This document shows, piece after piece, positions 9,779-19,793 of a stretch of 64,000 nt of DNA; the stretch's first letter is position 1; each line of letters begins with the position of its first letter. The DNA is from Sphingomonadales bacterium (GTDB taxonomy: Bacteria; Pseudomonadota; Alphaproteobacteria; Sphingomonadales; Sphingomonadaceae): assembly GCA_027486415.1 (NCBI GenBank), contig JAIXPC010000002.1, positions 310,001 to 374,000 of the forward strand, read 5' to 3'. Below the pieces are notes generated by a model that was not told the DNA's origin, searched no databases, and was given only the letters and a program-made list of their open reading frames with translations. Made by a program: the position numbers and the translations under genes.

Positions 9779-10531
9779 ATGATCAGGGGAGTCGATTCGC
9801 CAGCGCCTGCGCGCGCGACGCGACGTCCGGCCATGATGTGGCTGGCGGCGGCCCTGCTGTCACTGCCGCTGATCGCCACCACGCCGGCCCTGGCCGCCAA
9901 GCCGCGCGCCCAGAAACAGCGTCTGGTCGTCGATACGCCGCTCACGCCGTTCCAGCCGCAGGTTGGCGAAGTCGGCCGTTTTGCCTTCACCGCGCCCGGC
10001 GCGCCGGCCATGCCGCAATCGCTGGGCACGGGATTCCGCTTCACGCCGTCGGGCCAGGCCGAAAGCCGCCGCGCCCTGTCGCTGGGGGTTGCTGCCCGCC
10101 TCACCACGCCTTCGGTTGACCGCTCGCGCGCGGCTGCGCCTGCCGATCGCTTCGTTGTTCCGGCTGGCTATGGCGTGAACCTGTCGCTCGGCTGGAAGGG
10201 CTTTGCGATCGATACCGGCTACAACCACGCCGAACCGGTGCTGGCCACCCCGCTCTCGGGCCGCATGACCGATCAGCTCAACCTCGGCCTGTCCTACGGT
10301 GGCCGCAACTGGCGCACCTCGCTGCAGGGCACCGCCGAACAGAGCCAGCCGCTGGCCTTCGCACCGCTCACCCGCCGTTACGGCGTCGAACTGGGCGGCG
10401 CCTATCGCGTCGCGCCGCGCTTCTCCGTCACCGGCGGCGTGCGCTATCGCATCGCTCCGGAACCGCCGTCGCTCGTCCTGCCCAACAAGGACGATCAGGC
10501 GGTGTATTTCGGCACCAACATCGCCTTCTGA
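9779..10531 (+). CDS. Putative secreted outer-membrane beta-barrel-like protein, function unknown
   Basis: About 250 aa with an N-terminal signal (MMWLAAALLSLPLIATTPALAA) after a short basic leader. An ATG at 9833 inside the leader is an alternative start. The mature part alternates aromatic and polar residues in short segments (YGVNLSLGWKGFAIDTGYN, LNLGLSYGG, YGVELGGAYRV, FSVTGGVRYRI) and ends in Phe, the usual C-terminal signal of barrel proteins. I do not recognise a named family. yggS follows 4 bp later, so they may be co-transcribed. Upstream (9537-9778) I see no clear promoter. Confidence 0.65.
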   Translation: MIRGVDSPAPARATRRPAMMWLAAALLSLPLIATTPALAAKPRAQKQRLVVDTPLTPFQPQVGEVGRFAFTAPGAPAMPQSLGTGFRFTPSGQAESRRALSLGVAARLTTPSVDRSRAAAPADRFVVPAGYGVNLSLGWKGFAIDTGYNHAEPVLATPLSGRMTDQLNLGLSYGGRNWRTSLQGTAEQSQPLAFAPLTRRYGVELGGAYRVAPRFSVTGGVRYRIAPEPPSLVLPNKDDQAVYFGTNIAF

Positions 10532-10535
10532 TCGC

Positions 10536-11189
10536 ATGACCGCGGCTCACCGGCTTGCCGATGTGCAGGCGGGCCTTGATCGGGCCTGTCGCGACGCCCG
10601 CCGCGCCGATCGTCCGCTGCTCGTCGCCATCTCCAAGACCTTCGATGCCGATGCCATCCGCCCGCTGATCGCCGCCGGCCAGCGCCACTTCGGCGAAAAC
10701 CGCGTGCAGGAAGCGCAGGCCAAATGGCCGGCGCTGATGGCCGAAACGCCGGGGATCGTTCTGCACCTCGTCGGCCAGCTCCAGTCCAACAAGGCCGCCG
10801 ATGCCGTGGCGCTGTTCGACGTCATCCACAGCGTCGACCGCCCCTCGCTGGTGACGGCGCTGGCCAAGGCCCAGGCCGCCACCGGCAAGCGCCCCGCCTG
10901 CTACCTGCAAGTCAACATCGGCGACGAAGACCAGAAAGGCGGCTGCGCGATTGCCGATCTGCCAGCCCTGCTGGCGCAGTCCCGCGAAGCCGGCCTCAAC
11001 ATCGTCGGCCTGATGTGCGTCCCGCCGGCAAACGTCGAACCCGCCCCCTATTTCGCCCTCCTCGCCGAACACGCCAAGCGGCTGGGCCTGCCCGGCCTGT
11101 CGATGGGTATGTCCAGCGATTACGAAACGGCCGCCCTGCTTGGCTCCACCGTGGTGCGCGTGGGAAGCGCGCTTTTCGGCAGCCGGTAA
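10536..11189 (+). CDS. yggS: YggS family pyridoxal phosphate-binding protein
   Basis: PLP homeostasis protein of the YggS/PROSC family, without known catalytic activity. The 217 aa single TIM-barrel domain shows the lysine motif LVAISKTF, FGENRVQEA, LHLVGQLQSNK, the strand LQVNIGDEDQKGG, and the C-terminal LSMGMSSDYE and VRVGSALFG motifs. The open frame runs further upstream across the preceding gene, but the family N-terminus fits this ATG. Confidence 0.93.
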   Translation: MTAAHRLADVQAGLDRACRDARRADRPLLVAISKTFDADAIRPLIAAGQRHFGENRVQEAQAKWPALMAETPGIVLHLVGQLQSNKAADAVALFDVIHSVDRPSLVTALAKAQAATGKRPACYLQVNIGDEDQKGGCAIADLPALLAQSREAGLNIVGLMCVPPANVEPAPYFALLAEHAKRLGLPGLSMGMSSDYETAALLGSTVVRVGSALFGSR

Positions 11190-11190
11190 A

Positions 11191-12114
11191 TCACGCCGCG
11201 ACCGGCTGAATCCGCAGCCGCTTCACCATCCGGGGATCGCCATCGATCACTTCAAACCGCCAGCCTGCCGGGTGGTCGACATGCTCACCCGGTGCCGGCA
11301 CACGGCCCGCCAGCATGAAGACGAGGCCGCCAACGGTGTCGACGTCTTCGCCCACTTCGTCATCGGCCAGGCTGGTTTCCAGCGTCTGTTCCAGGTCTTC
11401 GATGGCCAGCCGCGCATCGGCTTCCCACAGGCGCTCGCCCACTTCCTGGATCAGCGCGTCGGCGACCTCGTCATGCTCGTCCTCGATGTCGCCGACGATC
11501 TCCTCGACCAGGTCCTCGATGGTGACGAGGCCATCGACGCCGCCATATTCGTCGATGATGATCGCCATGTGGGTGCGGCCGGCACGCAGGCGGGCGAGCA
11601 GGTCGACGATGCGCATCGATCCCGGCACGAACTGCACTTCACGCAGCAGCGGATCGATGGGCAGTTCACGGAACGGGGCCGAGCTGACGCCGTCGCTGAA
11701 GGTTTCGGCGATGCGGGCATAGACGTCCTTGATGTGGACCATGCCGATGATGTCATCGCGGCTGCCGCGCCACACCGGCATGCGGCTGTGGCCAGCCTCG
11801 CGGAACTTGGCGACCAGCGCGGCAAAGCCGGCATCGGCGTCAAACATCACCATGTCGGCGCGTGGCACGGCAATATCGCCGGCGCGGGCGTCGCCCAGCT
11901 GCAGCATGTTGCGCACCATGGCGCGCTCGACCGGGCCAAGATCGTCGTCGCCATCGCCAGCCGGCGATGCGTCTTCCGCCTCGTCGATCGCCTCTTCCAG
12001 GCTTTCGCGCAGGGAGTGTTCCGGTGTGCGGGTGAACAACTGGCGAAGCTGCCGCCACCAGCGGCTGCTTCGCAATCGAGACTGGCTGTCGCCGCTACTG
12101 TCGCCCTCAGGCAT
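11191..12114 (-). CDS. CBS-domain hemolysin/CorC family protein
   Basis: A 307 aa soluble CorC/TlyC-type protein with two CBS domains (about residues 75-195; GMVHIKDV and GVDGLVTIEDLVEEIVGDIEDEHD) and a C-terminal transporter-associated domain. In enterobacteria CorC takes part in Mg/Co efflux. In alphaproteobacteria it lies downstream of ybeY, as here, and its role is unproven. It starts 2 bp after the ybeY stop, and its stop lies one base from the convergent yggS stop. Confidence 0.9.
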   Translation of the reverse strand: MPEGDSSGDSQSRLRSSRWWRQLRQLFTRTPEHSLRESLEEAIDEAEDASPAGDGDDDLGPVERAMVRNMLQLGDARAGDIAVPRADMVMFDADAGFAALVAKFREAGHSRMPVWRGSRDDIIGMVHIKDVYARIAETFSDGVSSAPFRELPIDPLLREVQFVPGSMRIVDLLARLRAGRTHMAIIIDEYGGVDGLVTIEDLVEEIVGDIEDEHDEVADALIQEVGERLWEADARLAIEDLEQTLETSLADDEVGEDVDTVGGLVFMLAGRVPAPGEHVDHPAGWRFEVIDGDPRMVKRLRIQPVAA

Positions 12115-12116
12115 GG

Positions 12117-12626
12117 TCAGTCGTGATCCTCATAGGGGTCGGGCAGATGCAGCTTTGCACAGGCGGCGCGTTCCAGCGCTTCCATCTGCTCGGCGTCCTG
12201 CTCACCCAATTCGTGGTCATAGCCTAGCAGGTGCAGCGTGCCGTGGACAACCAGATGGCCGACATAGTCGGTCACGCTCCAGCCCTTTTCGGCGGCTTCG
12301 CGCACCACGGTCTCGGCGGCGAGCACCAGGTCGCCCACCAGCACCTCGCCATCGTCGCTGTTGGCCAGCATCACCAGCATGTCGGGCGCCAGCATCGGGA
12401 ACGACAATATGTTGGTCGGCTTGTCCTTGCCGCGATACTGGCGGTTGAGGTCGTGCACCTCGGCATCATCGCTCAGCCGCACCGCCACCTCGACCGCCAT
12501 CGGCGCGTCCGCCAATTCGCCGTGCGGGGTTTCGGCAAAGGCGGCCGCCACCGCCGCGCGGGTCAGCGCGGGCCAGTCGGCAGCCGGCCAGTCGCCCGCC
12601 ACCACATCGGTTTCGACGTGCAGCAT
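12117..12626 (-). CDS. ybeY: Endoribonuclease YbeY (rRNA maturation factor)
   Basis: Single-strand endoribonuclease needed for 16S rRNA 3' maturation and ribosome quality control. The 169 aa protein carries the zinc motif HGTLHLLGYDH (H3xH5xH) at about residues 130-140 and the substrate motif NRQYRGKDKPTNILSFP. It is in the conserved miaB-phoH-ybeY-corC order and its start codon shares a base with the phoH stop. Confidence 0.96.
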   Translation of the reverse strand: MLHVETDVVAGDWPAADWPALTRAAVAAAFAETPHGELADAPMAVEVAVRLSDDAEVHDLNRQYRGKDKPTNILSFPMLAPDMLVMLANSDDGEVLVGDLVLAAETVVREAAEKGWSVTDYVGHLVVHGTLHLLGYDHELGEQDAEQMEALERAACAKLHLPDPYEDHD

Positions 12627-13644
12627 CAGCCGTGCGCCGAGGGGTTTTGGGCCGGGCCCTCATAGGCCTCGACAATGCGGCCGACGATCGGGTGGCGCAC
12701 CACTTCCTTGGCCGAAAAGCGCAGCGTGGCAATGCCCTCCACCCCGTCCAGACGGCGCACGGCATCGGCAAGGCCCGACGATCCGGCAACGGGAAGATCG
12801 ACCTGGTTGGGGTCACCGCAGATCACCATGCGGCTGCGCTCACCAAAACGGGTGAGGAACATCTTCATCTGCAAGGGCGTGGTGTTCTGCGCTTCGTCCA
12901 AAATGATGAAGGCGTTGGCCAGCGTGCGGCCGCGCATGAAGGCCAGCGGCGCAATCTCGATCTCGCCCGACGCCAGCCGCCGCTCCACCTGCTCGGCGGG
13001 CAGCATGTCGTACAGCGCGTCGTAGAGCGGGCGCAGATAGGGATCGACCTTTTCCTTCATGTCGCCGGGCAGGAACCCCAGCCGCTCGCCCGCTTCCACG
13101 GCGGGGCGCGACAGGATCAGCCGGTCAACACTGCCCGAAATCAGCTGGCTCACCGCCTGCGCGACGGCCAGATAGGTCTTGCCGGTGCCCGCGGGGCCCA
13201 GCGCAAAGATCACGTCTGCCGAACCCAGCGCCTCGATATAGCGGACCTGGGTGGGTGACCGCGCCACGATGGTCTTGCGGCGGGTGCGGATGGCTGCCGT
13301 CGTCGCCATGCCGCTGTCGGCCTGCACCAGCCCGTCGAGCGACGGGTCAGACGCGATGGCGACGGCGCCCATCACGTCGCCGGTCTCGATGGTCTCGCCC
13401 TTCAGCAGCCGGCCATAGAGCGTGGTCAGCACGTCGCGGGTGCGCGCCGCCGCTTCGGCCTGGCCTTCCACCACCACGCGGTTGCCGCGCGCGCTGATAT
13501 AGACGCCCAGCTGGCCTTCAAGCGCGATCAAATTCTGATCATATTGGCCGAACAGCGGCCCCAGCAGTTGCACCTTGTCGAATTCGATCTCCAGCCGGAC
13601 ACGGTCGGTCGCGGCGAGCGGGCCACGCGGGGCTTTCTTCGACA

Positions 13645-13645
<1 letters not shown>
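12626..13645 (-). CDS. phoH: PhoH family ATPase
   Basis: Cytoplasmic P-loop ATPase related to the helicase/nuclease YbeZ that works with YbeY. The 339 aa protein has Walker [14 protein letters not shown] at about residue 155, Walker B-like IILDEAQN, and an N-terminal KH-like segment. It overlaps miaB by one base upstream and ybeY by one base downstream, implying one transcript for tRNA and rRNA processing. Confidence 0.94.
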
Positions 13646-14967
<1,322 letters not shown>

Positions 14968-15030
14968 GTTGCGGCTCGCAGCAGGCGTTGGGGGAATTGC
15001 CCCGACCCATAGCGGTTTTGCGCCCGACGG

Positions 15031-15825
15031 TCACCCACCGCGCATCAACCGGCGATACCCCGTGGCAATCACGCCGTGGCAGTGCCGGGCCAGCGCCTTG
15101 CGGTCGGCAAAATCGGCGGGGTCGATGGGATCGTGGAACAGGATTTCCGCCGTCACCCGGCCCAGCCCCATGAAGCCCAGCGCGTGCGGCGCCAGTTCCG
15201 TCTCGCCCACCCAGGCCAGATCGGGCAGCTGCCGCCGCGTCACCGGCAGGCCATTGATGCGGGTATAGGCCAGGGTGACCGGCTGGATGATCAGGCCCGG
15301 CACATCGTCCACCACCGAAAACAGCGCCGATTTGAATGGCAGCACGTTGGTGCCATCGCCGTTGGTGCCTTCGGGAAACAGGATGATCGATCCGCCGCCG
15401 TTCAGCCGATCGGCCAGGGCATTTTTCTGCGCCGCCGCCGTCACCCGCCGATCGCGGGTGACATAGACAGTGTGGGCAAAACTGGCGAGCCAGCCCACCG
15501 GGCCCCAGCCGGCCACTTCCGATTTCGCCACGAAGCTGGCGCGGATGCGCGCGCCCAGCACCGGAATATCCGCCCAGCTCAGGTGGTTGGCCACATACAG
15601 CACCCGGCCCCGCTGCGGCGGATGGCCGTGGGTGCGGATGGCAAGGCCCAGCGAACGCGCCAGCCCGCGATGGAACCAGATCGGCAGATAGGGCCGGTTC
15701 TTCAGGGTGACGGCACGCAGCAATATTTCGGCGGGAACCGTCGCGGCGGTCGTGGCCAGCGTGCCGGCCGCCGTCCGCACCGTCGCCAGACGGCGCGCCG
15801 GCGTGGGCGATCGTCGGGCGATCAT
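15031..15825 (-). CDS. Lysophospholipid acyltransferase (PlsC-like)
   Basis: 1-acyl-glycerol-3-phosphate acyltransferase-type protein of 264 aa. It shows the catalytic HX4D in NHLSWAD and the substrate motif FPEGT. An N-terminal hydrophobic segment suggests membrane association. In other alphaproteobacteria the fur-plsC-miaB position holds such acyltransferases, some acting on lyso-ornithine lipids; the substrate cannot be told from sequence. It starts 6 bp after the fur stop. Confidence 0.9.
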   Translation of the reverse strand: MIARRSPTPARRLATVRTAAGTLATTAATVPAEILLRAVTLKNRPYLPIWFHRGLARSLGLAIRTHGHPPQRGRVLYVANHLSWADIPVLGARIRASFVAKSEVAGWGPVGWLASFAHTVYVTRDRRVTAAAQKNALADRLNGGGSIILFPEGTNGDGTNVLPFKSALFSVVDDVPGLIIQPVTLAYTRINGLPVTRRQLPDLAWVGETELAPHALGFMGLGRVTAEILFHDPIDPADFADRKALARHCHGVIATGYRRLMRGG

Positions 15826-15831
15826 GCGGGA

Positions 15832-16272
15832 TCAGGCCGGCGCCTTGATCGCCTGCCCATAAAGCTCCATGCGGTGATCGACGAGGCGATAGCCCAACCG
15901 TTCCGCGATGCGGCGCTGCAGTTCCTCAATCTCGGGATCGTGAAATTCGATCACGGCGCCGGTATCGATGTCGATCAGGTGATCATGGTGGTGATCGCTC
16001 GCCGCTTCATAACGCGAACGGCCGCCCTGGAATTCGTGGCGCTCCAGGATGCCGGCCTCTTCGAACAGCTTGACGGTGCGATACAGGGTGGCGATCGAAA
16101 TGCGCGGGTCCACCTCGGTCACGCGGCGATGCAGCGATTCCACGTCGGGATGGTCGGTCACCTCGCTCAGGACGCGGGCGATGACCCGGCGCTGCTCCGT
16201 GATCCGCAGCCCCTTCTTCAGGCACAAGGCCTCGATGTCGATCGGCTTGGTCACAGCCCTTCTCCCGCCCAT
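15832..16272 (-). CDS. fur: Fur family metalloregulator
   Basis: Transcriptional regulator of the Fur family. In alphaproteobacteria the gene at this position may sense iron or manganese (Fur/Mur); sequence alone does not decide. The 146 aa protein has the winged helix (RISIATLYRTVKLFEEAG) and the histidine-rich metal site SDHHHDHLIDIDTG. The first ATG gives MGGRRA before the typical TKPIDIEALC; a GTG six codons later is an equally good start. It follows mucR after about 145 bp with no hairpin that I can identify. Confidence 0.93.
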   Translation of the reverse strand: MGGRRAVTKPIDIEALCLKKGLRITEQRRVIARVLSEVTDHPDVESLHRRVTEVDPRISIATLYRTVKLFEEAGILERHEFQGGRSRYEAASDHHHDHLIDIDTGAVIEFHDPEIEELQRRIAERLGYRLVDHRMELYGQAIKAPA

Positions 16273-16417
16273 CTCCCTTTCGGGTGTCTCCCGGCCGGGC
16301 GCGACCCGCCGGCCCGGCCCCTTCAGTTAAAGGGCAAGGCCGACGGGAGCAAGCGGGCCGAATGCCGGTGTCGTCGTCACACCATGCCCCAACAGGGGGT
16401 GACGAACCGGCCCCGGA

Positions 16418-16861
16418 TCAGGCCGGGTTCTTGCGCGGGCGGCCGCGCGGCTTGGACGTGCGCTTGGTGCCGAGGCCAATCGACTTGGCCAGCGTGCGGC
16501 GCTGTTCGGCGTAGTTGGGGGCGACCATCGGATAATCGGCAGCAAGTCCCCACTTGGTGCGATAATCATCCGGCGTCATGCCATAACGCGTCATCAGGTG
16601 ACGCTTCAGCATCTTCAGCTTTTTGCCGTCTTCCAGGCAGACAATATAATCGGGCTTGATCGACGACCGGACCGGAACTGCCGGTTCCTGCTTCGGCGCC
16701 GGAGCTTCCGCGGGCGTGCCCAGCCGCGCAAGCGTCGCGTAAACGCTTTCAATCACACCGGGAACTTCGCCCGGCGCCACCGTGTTGTTGGCAAAATGCG
16801 ACGAAACGATATCCGCCGTTAATGCCAACAGCTCGGTATGAGACTGTGAATTTTCCGTCAT
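16418..16861 (-). CDS. mucR: MucR/Ros family zinc-finger transcriptional regulator
   Basis: H-NS-like global regulator of alphaproteobacteria that binds AT-rich promoters. The 147 aa protein carries the Ros/MucR zinc-finger region (CLEDGKKLKMLKRHL, then MTPDDYRTKWGL) and a basic C-terminus (SKPRGRPRKNPA). The region upstream (16862-16951) is AT-richer than its surroundings and is a plausible promoter, possibly autoregulated as in other MucR genes; that is inference. Confidence 0.94.
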   Translation of the reverse strand: MTENSQSHTELLALTADIVSSHFANNTVAPGEVPGVIESVYATLARLGTPAEAPAPKQEPAVPVRSSIKPDYIVCLEDGKKLKMLKRHLMTRYGMTPDDYRTKWGLAADYPMVAPNYAEQRRTLAKSIGLGTKRTSKPRGRPRKNPA

Positions 16862-16951
16862 GTTGCTATCCTTGACCCTTATTCGGTAGCGATTTGACCC
16901 ATCGCTTGTCTTTATTGGGCCGCTGGCAAGGATTTTGCAACCTCTAACCGC

Positions 16952-17458
16952 TCAACCTGACATCTTTTCGAGATCAGATCGCATGGTGATCGCAGCCCGT
17001 CGACTGCCATCCTTGACCGAGTAGTAATCCGGACGACGACCGACCTGCAAAAAACCGGCTCGTTCATAAAGTCTTCTTGCAGCGTGATTGTCTTCGCGCA
17101 CTTCAAGGAACAATAGGCTGGCCTTGCGTGCCAACGCGTCTTCTTGTGCGCGCAGCAACAAGCGTTGACCTATGCCTTGACGGCGTTGCTGAGTATTTAC
17201 CGCAATCAACAACAGTTCCACCTCTGGCCCAGCAGCGCGGCACAGGGTAAATCCCGCAGCCGCACCACCGATCAGTGCCATGCGGCCCCAACAGCCCGGC
17301 ATCGCCAGCGTCGCACCCAGCTGCGCGGCCGACCAGGCTTCGCCATAGAACGGGTCAAAGGCGGCGTGCATCACCGCCATCATCGCCTCCACATGCCGAT
17401 CGTCCGCCGGCACGATGGTGATGGCGGGGCTGGCGGCGGGGGCAGGCGTGCTATCCAC
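16952..17458 (-). CDS. rimI: Ribosomal protein-alanine N-acetyltransferase-like GNAT protein (RimI)
   Basis: GNAT fold protein of 168 aa with the acetyl-CoA motif QRRQGIGQRLL and LEVREDNHAARRLYERAGF, the RimI pattern. RimI acetylates the N-terminus of ribosomal protein S18. It lies 21 bp downstream of tsaB, the standard tsaB-rimI pairing. Base composition falls slightly near its 3' end. Confidence 0.9.
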   Translation of the reverse strand: MDSTPAPAASPAITIVPADDRHVEAMMAVMHAAFDPFYGEAWSAAQLGATLAMPGCWGRMALIGGAAAGFTLCRAAGPEVELLLIAVNTQQRRQGIGQRLLLRAQEDALARKASLLFLEVREDNHAARRLYERAGFLQVGRRPDYYSVKDGSRRAAITMRSDLEKMSG

Positions 17459-17479
17459 GGTTGCCTGCCCTTAACCAGC

Positions 17480-18052
17480 TCATTCGCCGGCGTAAAGCGC
17501 CACCGGCAGGGTCAGCGCGGCAGCCGGCAGAGCGCCGGCAAAGGCGGCGTCGGGGTGATCGCCATGGCGGGCCGCGGCCGCACCCAGCAGCGCGGCACCA
17601 GCGCCAGCCACCGGCACATCGGGCAAGGCCGTGATGATGGCCGGAGTTGGCAGCTGCAGGTCACGCCCCAGCACAGCGCCGGCGGCATGGCCGCGCCCGG
17701 CATCGATCAGTGCCAGCACCTCGGCCAAGGCCGGATCGGCAGCAAAGGCCTGCGCCGCCACCAGTTGCAGCGCGCTGGCCCCGTGAACGGGCACACCCCA
17801 CGCCAGCCCGAGCGCCCGCGCCGCGGCAATGCCGATGCGGATGCCGGTATAACTGCCCGGGCCGATGTCGACGATGATGCGCCCCGGAACGCGGCCGGCC
17901 AGCAGCGCCTGCACCGCCGGCACCAGCGCTTCGGCATGGCCACGCCCGATCAGCTCGTGATGGCGCGCGACCTGATCGCCATCGATCAACGCGATCGACA
18001 GCGCCGGCGAGGACGTGGACAAAGCAAGCGTGGATGGGGCAAGCAACGACAC
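17480..18052 (-). CDS. tsaB: tRNA threonylcarbamoyladenosine biosynthesis protein TsaB
   Basis: Partner of TsaD in making t6A37 on tRNA. I choose a GTG start 10 bp after the nitroreductase stop, giving 190 aa beginning VSLLAPSTLALSTSSPALSIALIDG. The longer open frame upstream overlaps the preceding gene and has no family resemblance. The signature IDIGPGSYTGIRIGIAAA is present as VDIGPGSYTGIRIGIAAA. rimI follows. Confidence 0.93.
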   Translation of the reverse strand: MSLLAPSTLALSTSSPALSIALIDGDQVARHHELIGRGHAEALVPAVQALLAGRVPGRIIVDIGPGSYTGIRIGIAAARALGLAWGVPVHGASALQLVAAQAFAADPALAEVLALIDAGRGHAAGAVLGRDLQLPTPAIITALPDVPVAGAGAALLGAAAARHGDHPDAAFAGALPAAALTLPVALYAGE

Positions 18053-18062
18053 GGGGTGCGCG

Positions 18063-18653
18063 TTACAGGATGCGCGCCGCGTCTTCAAATGACAGTCGCG
18101 GCAGGCGCGGGAACAGGCCTTCGCCCGAACCCTTGCCCAGCGAGCAGATGAAATTCGTTTCGATGCCGGTATCGCCCCAGAATGCGGCGTCCACCGCCGG
18201 CTTGGCAAAGCCCGACATCGGCCCGGTGTCCCAGCCCAGCGCGCGCGCCGCCATGATCAGATAGGCCCCCTGCAGCGACGCATTGCGGAACGCCGTCTCG
18301 CGGGCGAAATCGGCGCTCCAGTTGAACCAGGGCCGCGCATCGACGTGCGGGAACAGCTCGGGCAGCCTGTCATAAAACTTGGGATCGAAACCGATGACCA
18401 CGGTCACGGGCGCGGCCAGCACCTTGGGCTTGTTCGCCTCGCTCACGCAGGCCGCCAGCCGGGCGCGGGCATCATCGGACTGGCAAAACAGGAACCGCGC
18501 CGGCGAGCCGTTGGCCGATGTCGGCCCCATCTTCACCACATCATACAGCTGGCGCAGATCGGCTTCGGTCACCGGCGTCGCGTCCCAGCCATAATGGGTG
18601 CGCGCTTCGGTGAACAATTGCGCCAGCGCGGCGCTGTTCAAAGCGTCGGCCAC
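18063..18653 (-). CDS. Malonic semialdehyde reductase / nitroreductase (RutE/HadB-like)
   Basis: FMN-dependent nitroreductase-fold protein of 196 aa. The motifs MGPTSANGSPARF, FRNASLQGAYLIMAARALG and GPMSGF follow the RutE/HadB subfamily, which reduces malonic semialdehyde in uracil breakdown. No other rut gene is present, so the substrate is open. It lies 2 bp downstream of the Nfu gene and 10 bp upstream of tsaB, so it is probably co-transcribed with them. Confidence 0.88.
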   Translation of the reverse strand: MADALNSAALAQLFTEARTHYGWDATPVTEADLRQLYDVVKMGPTSANGSPARFLFCQSDDARARLAACVSEANKPKVLAAPVTVVIGFDPKFYDRLPELFPHVDARPWFNWSADFARETAFRNASLQGAYLIMAARALGWDTGPMSGFAKPAVDAAFWGDTGIETNFICSLGKGSGEGLFPRLPRLSFEDAARIL

Positions 18654-18655
18654 GA

Positions 18656-19210
18656 TCAGACCGCCCGCACGTCGGTGACTTCAGGCACGTAATATTTCAG
18701 CAGCGATTCAATGCCCATCTTCAGCGTCATCGTCGACGACGGGCAGCCCGAGCACGCGCCCTGCATTTCCAGGAACACCGTGCCTTCGCGGAAACCGCGA
18801 TAGACGATGTCGCCGCCATCGGCCGCCACCTGCGGGCGCACGCGGGTTTCCAGCAGCTCGCGAATCTGCAGCACGATATCGGCATCGGCGGGATCGTCAT
18901 CAAAGCCGGCCTGCGCCACCTCGCCGGTGAACAGCGGCTGGCCGCTGGTGAAATGATCGACCAGCACGCCCAGGATCTGCGGCTTCAGGCCCGGCCAGTC
19001 GGCACCGGCCGGATTGCGCGTGACCGAGACGAAATCATGGCCCAGGAACACGCGATCAATGTCGCCCAGCGCAAACAGCGCCGCAGCCAGCGGCGACACG
19101 GCAGCCGCTTCGGGGTTGGCGATATCAACGCCGTCGCCGCCGGTCACGGTCTTGCCGGGGCGGAACATCAGGGTCAGCGGATTGGGGGTCTGTTCGGTTT
19201 CGATGAACAT
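18656..19210 (-). CDS. Nfu-type Fe-S cluster scaffold/carrier
   Basis: A 184 aa protein with an N-terminal Nfu domain (MFIETEQTPNPLTLMF) and a C-terminal NifU-like domain with the cluster-binding pair CSGC at residues 153-156. It delivers Fe-S clusters to apo-proteins. This two-domain layout is the alphaproteobacterial/mitochondrial Nfu1 type. MiaB, a cluster-dependent enzyme, lies nearby. Confidence 0.93.
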   Translation of the reverse strand: MFIETEQTPNPLTLMFRPGKTVTGGDGVDIANPEAAAVSPLAAALFALGDIDRVFLGHDFVSVTRNPAGADWPGLKPQILGVLVDHFTSGQPLFTGEVAQAGFDDDPADADIVLQIRELLETRVRPQVAADGGDIVYRGFREGTVFLEMQGACSGCPSSTMTLKMGIESLLKYYVPEVTDVRAV

Positions 19211-19297
19211 GGGCGGGGCCTTTCGCTTGCGTTGCCGATATGGCGCAGCACCGCGACGGCTTCAAGACAAATCAGATTGTTTTTGTCCGGTATCGGA

Positions 19298-19762
19298 TCA
19301 GGCGATGGTGGCCAACCGGTCCGGATCCAGTCCGCCCGGCACCAGCATCAGGATGCAGGGCAGGCTGCCGGCGCGTTCCCCTGCAAAGAAACTGACCAAC
19401 GGGCCGGGCGTGCCGCGCGAGGCGGTGCCCAGCACGAGCGCGCGGACGCCGGGATTGTCCTTCACGTGGGCCAGGATGGCGGTGGCCGGATCACCATCCA
19501 GCACCAGCTGGTCAGGCCGCGCCCCGGCCATGGCCTCGGCTTCGCCGGCAAGCGCGTCCAGCAGGCTTTCCGCCTCGGCGCGGGCCTGTGCGGCCATCAT
19601 CGTCTGCACGCTGCCGAAATGCATGAACTCGGTCGGCTGCACCACGCTCACCAGCCGCACATCGGCCCCCACGTGCGCGGCGCGCAGCACGGCAAACCGC
19701 ATCGCCACCCGGCTTTCCGGGCTGTCGTCGATGACGACGAGGTAGGTGGCGGCAGCGTCCAT
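19298..19762 (-). CDS. Universal stress protein family protein
   Basis: About 154 aa, starting MDAAATYLVVIDDSPESR. It has the UspA fold: an N-terminal strand ending in DDSPES and a late LVLGTASRGTPGPLVSFFAG, which resembles the ATP-binding G2xG9xGS motif of Usp proteins. The role is unknown; USPs of this kind often respond to stress or redox state. The open frame extends upstream but the Usp fold begins at this ATG. Confidence 0.85.
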   Translation of the reverse strand: MDAAATYLVVIDDSPESRVAMRFAVLRAAHVGADVRLVSVVQPTEFMHFGSVQTMMAAQARAEAESLLDALAGEAEAMAGARPDQLVLDGDPATAILAHVKDNPGVRALVLGTASRGTPGPLVSFFAGERAGSLPCILMLVPGGLDPDRLATIA

Positions 19763-19793
19763 CGCCGTGGAGCCTAATCGAAACGCTGCAGAA

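Noticed and set aside
17450-17460. DnaA box in CTATCCACG upstream of rimI
   Set aside because: Two mismatches, isolated and inside a gene edge; not counted as an origin element.
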